Positions 17,089 through 25,177 of a stretch of DNA of 64,000 nt are shown piece by piece; positions within the stretch are counted from its first letter, which is position 1, and every line of letters starts with the position of its first letter. The translations under genes were made by a program, and so were the position numbers. This stretch comes from Rikenella sp031549665 (GTDB lineage Bacteria > Bacteroidota > Bacteroidia > Bacteroidales > Rikenellaceae). The DNA is taken from NCBI GenBank assembly GCA_031549665.1, contig JAVBPJ010000011.1, forward strand, positions 22,677-86,676, given 5' to 3'. The notes under the pieces were generated by a model. The model worked only from the letters and a program-made list of their open reading frames with translations, was not told the DNA's origin and made no database searches.

Positions 17089-18072
17089 ATGCCACATCGA
17101 AGCGGCCCGTTGGCCGAGATCCTCGCATTAGGTGTCCGCGCCCCCAACTGCTTCAATGCGCAGATGTGGCAGGTGCGGATTACCTCTGAATTGAGTTTTT
17201 CCATTCAGCCCAACCCCACCTGGAGTTCGTCATCATCGCTCGACCCCGAGAACCGCGAACTCTGGATCAGTATCGGAGCGTTCATTGAAACCTGCGTCCT
17301 GGCAGCCGCCGACCGCGGGTATCAAACCATCACCAACAACCGAAAAGGCGAGATTTCGTTGCTGTTCCAGCCCGATCCGAAGCCTCAAAAAAGCCACCAC
17401 TCGGCAACCATTATCAAACGGAGAACCTCGCGGTGGTTCTTCTCGTCCAAGCTCCCGACCGATTTGGTGATTGAGATGACCCGCATCAGCTCCCAGAACA
17501 CCCTCTACTTTCAACGCTATTCGCGTCAGGGAGAACTGATCGCCAAGATCATTCTGGAGGCCAGCGAAAAACAGGTAGGCAACCCTGAGAAGAGGCGCCA
17601 GGTTATGAAATGGCACGTTCGATCGATGAAGGAAGACATCTTCCGCAAAGACGGCATCTCGGCACGTTCCTACGACGGAAGTCTGGTAGGTCGATTCCTT
17701 TATTTCCTGTTTATCAACCCGAAAGCCTATAAAAGCCCAAAATTTGGCAAGTTTTGGCTAAGTCACTCCGCAAAACAGCTTGAACGCTGCGCCGGGTTTG
17801 TGCTGATTCTTTCCGACAAGCAGACTCCGGGAGCCCAGGTATACGCAGGACGGGAGTTGCAGCGCATTTGGCTCGAACTGACCAAACGCAACGTATGCGC
17901 ACAACCGATGAGCCAGCCGATGGAAGAAGGGGAGGAATTCGAGCAACGGTTGATCGACGGCCTGCAACTCGGCAACAAACGAATCCAGATGATCCTTCGC
18001 GTGGGTCAGTGTCAAAAAGTATTTAAAGGCGTCTCCAAACGCAAATCGATCGAGGATATCCTCGTTCCCTAA
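17089..18072 (+). CDS. Acg-like nitroreductase family protein
   Basis: A 327-residue protein starting MPHRSGPLAEILALGVRAPN. The segments APNCFNAQMWQVRI and DPENRELWISIGAFIETCVLAAADRGY correspond to the FMN-binding and dimer helix of the Acg-type nitroreductase-like subfamily, in which two nitroreductase half-folds are fused. A second half-site is suggested by SAKQLERCAGFVLILSDKQTP near residue 230. Members of the subfamily often bind FMN without a known reaction, so function is open. The gene converges on the M16 peptidase gene, and the two stop codons overlap. Confidence 0.62.
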   Translation: MPHRSGPLAEILALGVRAPNCFNAQMWQVRITSELSFSIQPNPTWSSSSSLDPENRELWISIGAFIETCVLAAADRGYQTITNNRKGEISLLFQPDPKPQKSHHSATIIKRRTSRWFFSSKLPTDLVIEMTRISSQNTLYFQRYSRQGELIAKIILEASEKQVGNPEKRRQVMKWHVRSMKEDIFRKDGISARSYDGSLVGRFLYFLFINPKAYKSPKFGKFWLSHSAKQLERCAGFVLILSDKQTPGAQVYAGRELQRIWLELTKRNVCAQPMSQPMEEGEEFEQRLIDGLQLGNKRIQMILRVGQCQKVFKGVSKRKSIEDILVP

Positions 18073-19340
18073 CCTCCCACCACCACCGTAGTGAAGCTCG
18101 CCGGATCCAAATAGGTCTGTGCGAGCTTTTGCAATTGCGCCGGAGTGATCGAGCGCACCCGTTCGAAAAACCGGTGCAACGCCTCGTTGTCCAGACCGCA
18201 CTGCAGGTATTCGATCGTTACGTCGGCAATGCCGAAGGGCCCGTCCAAAATCCGCATCATCTCGCCGATCATCACATTGCGCACCATTTCGAGCTCCTCG
18301 GACGAGATCCTCTCTGTGCGTAACCGCTCCATTTCGACAAAAATTTCGTGGATCGCCTGATCGGTCGCCTCCACCGCCACGTCCGAAGCCACGGCCAGGT
18401 AGCCCGTATGCTCCAGGTTGACCATGGCGGCGTAAATTCCGTAAGTGTAGCCCCGCTCCTCGCGGAGGTTTTTCACCAGCCGCGAGCCGAAATATCCGCC
18501 CAGCACCGTGGCCAGCACTTGCATGTCGTCGAAGTCGGGATGCGTTTTTGGAAAGAGCAGCCGCCCGATGCGCAGCGACGACTGCAACGGATTTTCGGTG
18601 TGTTCGCGTACCCGCGGCACCGAGGCCGGCGCGGGCAGGGGCGGTTCGACCGCAGGCGTCCGGGCCGCCGGAAGCCGTTCCAAAAAGGCTGTCAACAACC
18701 CCTCCTGCTCGGGAGCTATGCCCCCCGAGGCCACCGCCATCAACGAGTCGGAGGTGAGATAATGATCGTAAAAATCGCGCACCTGGGCCGTCGTCAGGGT
18801 GTCGTAGCCCTCCGGCTCCGACACCCTGCCATAGGGATGCTCGGCCCCGAAAAGCGCCACTGAAAAGCGCTCCCGCGCCCGGGTGCCCGGTTTTTCGCGG
18901 TCGATAATCAGTTCCTGTTTCCGTTTGGCGGCGTAAACCGCAAGTTCCCGTTCCGAAAAATGGGGATGGAGGAGTATCTGCTCCAACAAGTCGAGCGCCT
19001 GGGGCAAAAAGCGGTTCAGGCAACTGATTGTGATAAAGGCGTAGTCGCGGTCGATGGAGGTGTCGTAGTAGATGCCGTAAAAATCGAACCGTTCGGCTAT
19101 TTCGGCCGACGAGTAGGGTCCCGCCCCCTCGCTCAGCAGGTTCAACATGGCCGAGGCGACAAAAGGGGCCGTCTGAAAGCGGGTTCCCGCATGGAAAACC
19201 AGCGACAGCCGCAGCAGCGGCTGGGTTCCCGCCGGGATGTTCCAGAAGCGCACCCCGTTGGCAAGGCGATGGCTGTACGCCCGGGGAATCGACAACCGGT
19301 CGGGTATCCGGAACGGGGGTGTTTGGGTGCGGTCGATCAT
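18069..19340 (-). CDS. M16 family peptidase-like protein, inactive subunit
   Basis: The ATG at 19340 (MIDRTQTPPFRIPDRL) gives 423 residues; upstream codons lie inside the partner gene. It has the M16 core fold (N-terminal beta-strand LANGVRFWNIPAG; C-terminal half with ENPLQSSLRIGR...YFGSRLVKNLREERGYTYG), but the zinc motif HxxEH is replaced by NLLSE, so it should not bind zinc. The YGIYAAM/R-Y pair in the C-terminal half, which contacts substrate, is kept (ERGYTYGIYA). Together with the next gene it resembles the active/inactive heterodimers of mitochondrial processing peptidase type. Its start overlaps the stop of that gene by four bases. Confidence 0.85.
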   Translation of the reverse strand: MIDRTQTPPFRIPDRLSIPRAYSHRLANGVRFWNIPAGTQPLLRLSLVFHAGTRFQTAPFVASAMLNLLSEGAGPYSSAEIAERFDFYGIYYDTSIDRDYAFITISCLNRFLPQALDLLEQILLHPHFSERELAVYAAKRKQELIIDREKPGTRARERFSVALFGAEHPYGRVSEPEGYDTLTTAQVRDFYDHYLTSDSLMAVASGGIAPEQEGLLTAFLERLPAARTPAVEPPLPAPASVPRVREHTENPLQSSLRIGRLLFPKTHPDFDDMQVLATVLGGYFGSRLVKNLREERGYTYGIYAAMVNLEHTGYLAVASDVAVEATDQAIHEIFVEMERLRTERISSEELEMVRNVMIGEMMRILDGPFGIADVTIEYLQCGLDNEALHRFFERVRSITPAQLQKLAQTYLDPASFTTVVVGG

Positions 19341-20590
19341 GGCTGTTCTCTCTCCTTTTCGGCCCGGTACCACAGGGTCGAGCTGTTTTCGAGCCGGAAA
19401 AGGCCCTGCGCGGTGGCGGCGATCTCGGCGGCGGTTACCGAACGGTGTTCCTCCACCTCGGTATTGATGAGTGCGGCGTCGCCCAGCAGTTCGTAGTACG
19501 CCAGGTTCATCGCCTTGTTCAGCACGTTGATTTCGCCGAACAGGTAGGTGGCTTCGAATTTGTTTTTCACCTTTTCGAGTTCGTAGTCGCCCACCGGTTC
19601 GCGGCCCAGTTGCTCCAGTTCGCGCCACAGGGCCTCTTCGGCCTGCGCGGTGGTGATTCCGTCCATCAACCGGCCCGTTACCACAAAAAGGCCCGGGTCG
19701 ATGTCGCCCGAAATGTAGGCGTTGACGCTCGAAAAGAGGTTTTGCTGCTGCACCAGCCGTTGGTAGAGGCGGCTCGATGTGCCGTTGCTCAACAGGTCGG
19801 AGATCACGTCGCACACCGTAGCCTGGCGGGAGAGCCGTTCGGCCATGTGAAAGGTAATGTAGACCACCGAAGCGGGAACAGGGCGGAACACCTCCATCCG
19901 CTTGGGAGTTTGCTGGAGGGGTTCGGCGGGAATTTGGTCAACGGGCGGAGGGCCGGAGGGAATCTCCCCGAACCATTTTTCGGCCAGCGCGAAAAGCTCC
20001 TCCTCGGGCAGATCGGCCGCCAGCGAAAGGATGGCGTTCGAGGGGCGGTAATAACGGGCGAAGAACGCGCGCACCTGTTCCATGGTGGCGTTGCGGATGT
20101 GGTCGACCTCGCGCCCGATGGTGGCCCAGCGGTAGGGGTGCCGTTCATACACAAAGGGGCGGAGCAGCAACCACACGTCGCCGTAGGGCTGGTTCAGGTA
20201 GCGTTGGGAAAACTCTTCGACCACTACTTTGCGTTGCACCTCGAGGCTCTTCTCCGAAAAGGCCAGCCCCAGCATCCGGTCCGATTCGAGCCACAGGGCC
20301 GTTTCGATGTTCTCTTTGGGCAGGGCGAGGTAATAGTTCGTGTAGTCGTTGTTGGTAAAGGCGTTGTTTTCGCCTCCGGCCAACTGCACCGGTTCGTCGT
20401 ACGAGGGGATGTTGACCGATCCGCCGAACATCAGGTGTTCGAACAGGTGGGCGAACCCGGTGTGGTCGTAATGTTCGTTGCGCGATCCCACCTTGTAGAG
20501 CAGGTTCACCGCCGCCATCGGGGTCGAGTCGTCCCGGTGAACCAGCACCGTAAGGCCGTTGGCGAGTACCCGCCGTTGAAAGTCGATCAT
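19337..20590 (-). CDS. M16 family zinc peptidase, catalytic subunit
   Basis: The ATG at 20590 (MIDFQRRVLANGLTVLVHRDD) gives 417 residues. The inverted zinc motif HxxEH is present as HLFEH near residue 50, with the distal Glu in VVVEEF about 75 residues later. No signal peptide is visible, so it probably acts in the cytoplasm. It is transcribed with the inactive partner at 18069-19340; the two should form one peptidase that degrades unfolded or short peptides. A -7 box four bases before the ATG makes the mRNA almost leaderless. Confidence 0.9.
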   Translation of the reverse strand: MIDFQRRVLANGLTVLVHRDDSTPMAAVNLLYKVGSRNEHYDHTGFAHLFEHLMFGGSVNIPSYDEPVQLAGGENNAFTNNDYTNYYLALPKENIETALWLESDRMLGLAFSEKSLEVQRKVVVEEFSQRYLNQPYGDVWLLLRPFVYERHPYRWATIGREVDHIRNATMEQVRAFFARYYRPSNAILSLAADLPEEELFALAEKWFGEIPSGPPPVDQIPAEPLQQTPKRMEVFRPVPASVVYITFHMAERLSRQATVCDVISDLLSNGTSSRLYQRLVQQQNLFSSVNAYISGDIDPGLFVVTGRLMDGITTAQAEEALWRELEQLGREPVGDYELEKVKNKFEATYLFGEINVLNKAMNLAYYELLGDAALINTEVEEHRSVTAAEIAATAQGLFRLENSSTLWYRAEKEREQP

Positions 20591-20594
20591 TGCC

Positions 20595-20602
20595 CAAAGG
20601 TA
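20595..20602 (-). promoter_or_regulatory. -7 box for the M16 peptidase operon
   Basis: TACCTTTG on the minus strand, ending 4 bases before the ATG at 20590, so the transcript should have no or almost no leader. Confidence 0.55.
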
Positions 20603-20722
20603 CGTTTTTTCCCCGAAGTACGGCCTGGGAACGAACGCCTTGTCCTCGGGCCGGACAGAGCTGTTTTTCGGGGCGGGGATGGCGTACGGCAAGAGATCGG
20701 CGGAGAAACTGAAAGAATTTAT

Positions 20723-20730
20723 TACCTTTG
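20723..20730 (+). promoter_or_regulatory. -7 box for the GT39 glycosyltransferase gene
   Basis: TACCTTTG, six bases before the ATG at 20737; a leaderless transcript is predicted. Confidence 0.55.
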
Positions 20731-20736
20731 AAACCG

Positions 20737-22518
20737 ATGAAAAAATGGCTCGAACAGCTCAAAGAGCGCCCCAACCTTTTCCTTGCGCTGCTGCTTGCGG
20801 GATGGTGGATCCTGAACCTGGCGCAGGCGGCCTTCACGGGCCTTTCCGGCGACGAGCTCTACTACTGGTACATCTCGCAACGGCTGGACTGGGGCTATTT
20901 CGACCACCCCCCGATGTTCGCGCTGCTCACCCGTTTCGGCGTATCTTTGGGCGGCGACGGGGCGCTGTGGATCCGCCTGGGGGCATTGACCCTGCAACCT
21001 CTTTACCTGTATCTTTTCTGGACGCTGGCGCGCACCCCGCAAAGCACGTGGCGGTCGGCGGGGCGTTATTTTCTGATCGCTTTCAGCATTCCCCTGCTGC
21101 AACTCTACGGATTTGTCGACACGCCCGACGCTCCGCTGATGTTCTTTTCGGCGCTTTTCCTGTGGAGCTACCGCCATTACCTGAAGACCCCGCGCGAACG
21201 GGGCCTGTTGAATCGGGACCTGTGGCTTTACAGCCTCGCCTTGTGCGTCGCGCTGGCCGGACTGGCCTATTCGAAATACCACGGCGCACTCGTGTTCCTG
21301 CTCATCGTGCTGTCGAACCTGAACCTGTTGACCAAACGGAGTTTCTGGTTGTTGGCCTTCGGCGCGGCCCTGCTCGTACTACCCCACCTGCAATGGCAAT
21401 ACGAACACGACTGGGTGTCGCTGCGCTACCACACCTCGGGACGCAACGCCCTGTTCGAATGGGGCAACGTGTGGGAGTTCCTGCTCAACCTGTGGGTTAC
21501 CTTCAACCCGCTGCTGCTGCCGCTGTTCCTGCTGGTATTGGTAAAATTCAAGGCCGCCGACCGCTTCGAGCGGGGACTGAAATTCCTGGCCTGGGGGTTC
21601 ATCCTCTTTTTCGGATTTTCGGCCCTGCGCGGACAGGTGCAGCCCCAATGGCTCATTCCGGTGGTTTTTCCGTTGCTGTACTGGTTGTTCCGCGAAGGGG
21701 AACGCCGTCCGAAACTGCGGCGCGTGATTCGTCGGGTGGGTTGGGTGAGCGTCCTGCTCTTCGTGGCCGTGCGCATCTTCGCCATGTGTTACCACGGCAC
21801 GGCCATCCGCAACGAAATTTTCACCAACGAACGCGACACGAAAGCCCTGGGGCAACAACTCGGCAACATGCCCATCATCTGCGACGGCAATTACCGCATG
21901 GCCTCGTCGTACATCTACTACAACCACGCCGAGGCCTACGCCATGCCCTCGATCTACACCCGCAGCAGCCAGTTCGAACTGCTCGACACCGACACCCGCC
22001 TGTACGGCAAGCAGGTGGCCATCGGCATCTCGCCCAAGGTGATGGATTCGATCCCTCCGGCGCTGCGGAAAGAGCGTTTCCCCGTCTATTTCCAGGCCAC
22101 GCCGCGTTCGGGAGTCTTCCACTACCGCGTGGTGGACCACTACATCCCCACCCGGCGGGTGGAGATCACCCACTCGCCCCTGCCCGAGAAGATACTCACC
22201 GGCGAGGTGCTGCCCATGACCCTGACCCTGTACAACCCCTACCCCTTCGACATTCCGATGGAGGGGATACGGCTCGTAGCCCAATTCCGCCCCTGGCGGC
22301 TGGAGCACTACGACGTTCCGGTGAAAACCGCGCCCCAGATCAGCGAACTCAAAGCGGGCGAGCGCGTTACCGTGCGGGTCTACCTCACCATTCCCCAACT
22401 GAAAGAGAGCCGCGATTACGGTTTCGGCTTCACCCTGCAACGATGGCCCTTCGGCTCGTGGTACAACAGCCCCCGAAGCACCATCTACGTGGTCAATCCC
22501 CACGGAAGAATCAATTAA
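20737..22518 (+). CDS. GT39/ArnT-type membrane glycosyltransferase
   Basis: The ATG at 20737 (MKKWLEQLKERPN) is chosen because the upstream TTG overlaps the -7 box; it gives 593 residues. The protein has many membrane segments in the first 370 residues, beginning LFLALLLAGWWILNL. A luminal loop SGDELYYWYISQRLDWGYFDHPPM contains the acidic pair (D-E) typical of dolichyl- or polyprenyl-phosphate-sugar mannosyltransferases and ArnT. A soluble beta-rich C-terminal domain (about 450-593) follows. It probably moves a sugar from a lipid carrier to a protein or lipid in the periplasm. The acceptor is unknown. It lies 31 bases before a GH116 gene. Confidence 0.8.
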   Translation: MKKWLEQLKERPNLFLALLLAGWWILNLAQAAFTGLSGDELYYWYISQRLDWGYFDHPPMFALLTRFGVSLGGDGALWIRLGALTLQPLYLYLFWTLARTPQSTWRSAGRYFLIAFSIPLLQLYGFVDTPDAPLMFFSALFLWSYRHYLKTPRERGLLNRDLWLYSLALCVALAGLAYSKYHGALVFLLIVLSNLNLLTKRSFWLLAFGAALLVLPHLQWQYEHDWVSLRYHTSGRNALFEWGNVWEFLLNLWVTFNPLLLPLFLLVLVKFKAADRFERGLKFLAWGFILFFGFSALRGQVQPQWLIPVVFPLLYWLFREGERRPKLRRVIRRVGWVSVLLFVAVRIFAMCYHGTAIRNEIFTNERDTKALGQQLGNMPIICDGNYRMASSYIYYNHAEAYAMPSIYTRSSQFELLDTDTRLYGKQVAIGISPKVMDSIPPALRKERFPVYFQATPRSGVFHYRVVDHYIPTRRVEITHSPLPEKILTGEVLPMTLTLYNPYPFDIPMEGIRLVAQFRPWRLEHYDVPVKTAPQISELKAGERVTVRVYLTIPQLKESRDYGFGFTLQRWPFGSWYNSPRSTIYVVNPHGRIN

Positions 22519-22549
22519 ACCACTTGCTAACCTACATACATCGAATCTC

Positions 22550-25069
22550 ATGAAAAAAACGATCACATCAGCCGCCCTGCTGTTGGGCAGCCTCTGCTTG
22601 GCCCGCGCCGAATGGAAGCCCGCCCAATGGCCCGTACTCAAGACCTACGACAAGGACCACCTCTACAACGTCGCCCTGCCGCTGGGAGGCATCGGAACCG
22701 GAACCGTAGCCCTGGGCGGGCGGGGCGAACTGCGCGACTGGGAAATCATGAACGTGCCGGCCCGCAACTACAGTACCATCCTGATGGGCAACGACGCTCC
22801 CCTTTTCGCCATCTACGTAAACGACAACGGCAAGAAAGACACCCGGGGCCTGATCGGCCCGGTGGATCGCGCCGAGTACATGCACTACGAGGGGCGTCCG
22901 GTGAACCACCACGGGGTTCCGCGCTTCGAGAACGCCTCGTTCGAAGCGGCCTACCCCTTCGGCCAGGTGCTGCTGAGCGACCACAACACGCCCGTTCAGG
23001 TGCGCATCAAGGGATTTAACCCGCTCATCCCCGGCGACGCCGAACGGAGCGGCATCCCGATGGCCGTGCTGAGTTACCAGATCACCAATCCGACCGATCG
23101 CCCCATCGAGGTGGCCGTGTGCGGCAGCATCCGCAACTTCATCGGCCGCGACGGCAGCAAAAACTGGGAAAGCTGGAAAGGCGACCTGCATCCCGAGGGG
23201 GCCAAGAAAAACAGGAACGCCTACCGGGTCGAACCCGGATTTTCGGGCATCTACTTCACCTCGGAAGGCGTGGACAGCAGCAGCCTGGCCTGGGGAACCC
23301 TCGCCCTGGTTACCGATGCCCCCTCTTCGAAAGTCAGCTACCGGACCGCCAGTTGCGGAAACGCCTGGGCCGACGCCATGCTTGATTTTTGGGATGACTT
23401 TTCGGCCGACGGGTTGCTGAACGACCGCTGGCCTCAAACGGACGACGATCCCATGGCTTCGCTCTCGGTCAAGAAAACCATCGCTCCCGGAGCCACCGAA
23501 TCGTTCAATTTTTACCTGACCTGGCACTTCCCCAACCGCGAAGCGTGGTCAGACAACAACCCCTTTGTGAACTACTACTGCACCACCTACGAAAATGCGT
23601 GGGACGTGGCCCAGCAACGGATCCCGCAGGTTCCGGCGCTGGAGGCCGACACCAAAAAATTCGTGGACGCGCTCTGCAACTCGTCGCTGCCCGCCGTGGT
23701 GAAAGAGGCCGCGCTGTTCAACCTGCCCACCCTGCGCTCGCAAACCGTGTTCCGCATCACCGACGGCCACATGATGGGCTGGGAGGGCGTGATGGACCGA
23801 CACGGGTCGTGCTACGGATCGTGTTCGCACGTATGGAACTACGAAGTGGCCACCCCGTTCCTGTTCGGCGAACTGGCCATGACCATGCGCGACGCCGAAT
23901 TCAACTATTCGATGAATCAAACGGGTCGCATGAACTTCCGGATCGCACTGCCCCTTTCGAAAGCCGCCGACAACGTGGTGTGGGCCGCCCCGGCCGCCGA
24001 CGGACAGTTGGGTTGCATCATGAAAATGTACCGCGAATGGCAGCTTTCGGGCAACACCGAGGCGTTGAAACAATACTGGCCCAAGGTGAAACTGGCCATG
24101 AGCTACGCCTGGCGCGAAAACAGCTGGGATGCCAACCAGGACGGAGTGATGGAAGGAACCCAGCACAACACGATGGACGTGAACTACCACGGCCCCAATC
24201 CCCAAATGGGTTTCTGGTACATGGGAGCCCTGCGGGCCAGCGAAGAGATGGCCAAAGCGATGGGCGACACCGAATTCGCCGCCAAATGCCGCAACATCTA
24301 CGAACTCGGTAGCGCCTGGATGGACGCCAACCTGTTCAACGGCGAATACTACGAACACAAGATCACCAATCCGAAGAACCACAACGAGTACATGGACATG
24401 AGCGACCTGGGTTCGACCGCCCTGCCCAACTACCAGCTGGGCCCGGGCTGCCTGGTCGATCAACTGGTGGGGCAATACATGGCCCACATCTGCGGCCTGG
24501 GGTACCTGGGCGACGAGGCTAAGATCAAAACCACCCTGCAAAGCATCATGAAGTACAACTACCTGCCCTCGTTCGCCAACGTGTTCAACAACATGCGTTC
24601 GTACGTGATGGGCGACGAGTCGGGCCTGATCATGGCCGGCTGGCCCAAGGGGCGTTTGCGCACTCCGTTCCCCTACTTCGCCGAGTCGATGTCGGGATTC
24701 GAGTACACGGCCGCCGTGGGAATGCTGTACGAGGGGCAGACCGAAGACGGCATGAAGTGCATCGCCAGCATCCGCGACCGCTACGACGGCGACAAACGGA
24801 ACCCCTTCAACGAGCCGGAGTGCGGACACCACTACGCCCGCGCCATGGCCAGCTGGGCCGCCGTGATCGCCCTGTCCGACTTCCAATACTCGGGCGTGAA
24901 GGGAACGATGAGCTTCACCAAAAATCCGGGCACCTATTTCTGGTCGACCGGCTACGCCTGGGGAACCGCTCAGGTGAAACCCCAAGGAAAAACCACGGTC
25001 GACGTGCTGTTCGGCTCGGTGAAGATCGGCAAAAAGAGCCACGCCGCAGGCGACAGCTTCTCGCTGTAA
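22550..25069 (+). CDS. GH116 family beta-glucosidase/glucosylceramidase-like protein
   Basis: An 839-residue exported protein with signal peptide MKKTITSAALLLGSLCLARA. The N-terminal domain carries LGGIGTGTVALGGRGELRDWEI, the signature of bile-acid/non-lysosomal glucosylceramidase (GBA2) relatives. The C-terminal alpha-barrel has DGVMEGTQHNTMDVNYHGP, whose Glu is the likely nucleophile, and ECGHHYARAMASWA near the C-terminus. It should hydrolyse beta-glucosides or beta-xylosides in the periplasm. The upstream neighbour is a lipid-linked glycosyltransferase. A long hairpin follows the stop. Confidence 0.87.
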   Translation: MKKTITSAALLLGSLCLARAEWKPAQWPVLKTYDKDHLYNVALPLGGIGTGTVALGGRGELRDWEIMNVPARNYSTILMGNDAPLFAIYVNDNGKKDTRGLIGPVDRAEYMHYEGRPVNHHGVPRFENASFEAAYPFGQVLLSDHNTPVQVRIKGFNPLIPGDAERSGIPMAVLSYQITNPTDRPIEVAVCGSIRNFIGRDGSKNWESWKGDLHPEGAKKNRNAYRVEPGFSGIYFTSEGVDSSSLAWGTLALVTDAPSSKVSYRTASCGNAWADAMLDFWDDFSADGLLNDRWPQTDDDPMASLSVKKTIAPGATESFNFYLTWHFPNREAWSDNNPFVNYYCTTYENAWDVAQQRIPQVPALEADTKKFVDALCNSSLPAVVKEAALFNLPTLRSQTVFRITDGHMMGWEGVMDRHGSCYGSCSHVWNYEVATPFLFGELAMTMRDAEFNYSMNQTGRMNFRIALPLSKAADNVVWAAPAADGQLGCIMKMYREWQLSGNTEALKQYWPKVKLAMSYAWRENSWDANQDGVMEGTQHNTMDVNYHGPNPQMGFWYMGALRASEEMAKAMGDTEFAAKCRNIYELGSAWMDANLFNGEYYEHKITNPKNHNEYMDMSDLGSTALPNYQLGPGCLVDQLVGQYMAHICGLGYLGDEAKIKTTLQSIMKYNYLPSFANVFNNMRSYVMGDESGLIMAGWPKGRLRTPFPYFAESMSGFEYTAAVGMLYEGQTEDGMKCIASIRDRYDGDKRNPFNEPECGHHYARAMASWAAVIALSDFQYSGVKGTMSFTKNPGTYFWSTGYAWGTAQVKPQGKTTVDVLFGSVKIGKKSHAAGDSFSL

Positions 25070-25082
25070 CCCGCCTTCTTTT

Positions 25083-25122
25083 CGACAGAGGGGACAGACC
25101 TTGCGGTCTGTCCCCTCTGTCG
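25083..25122. terminator. 18-bp hairpin after the GH116 gene
   Basis: A perfect stem CGACAGAGGGGACAGACC with loop TTGC and its complement lies 13 bases past the stop. There is no T-run on either side, so it may be a 3' stabilising hairpin rather than a classical terminator. Confidence 0.55.
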
Positions 25123-25177
25123 ATTCTGACCCCGCCCCTGGGCGCGGCTTTTGCCCGGGTTTTTTGCCCCGCTCGGA

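Noticed and set aside
25083..25122. Hairpin after the GH116 gene as an inserted repeat element
   Set aside because: Only one copy is seen in the window and its position matches a 3' hairpin, although it lacks a T-run.
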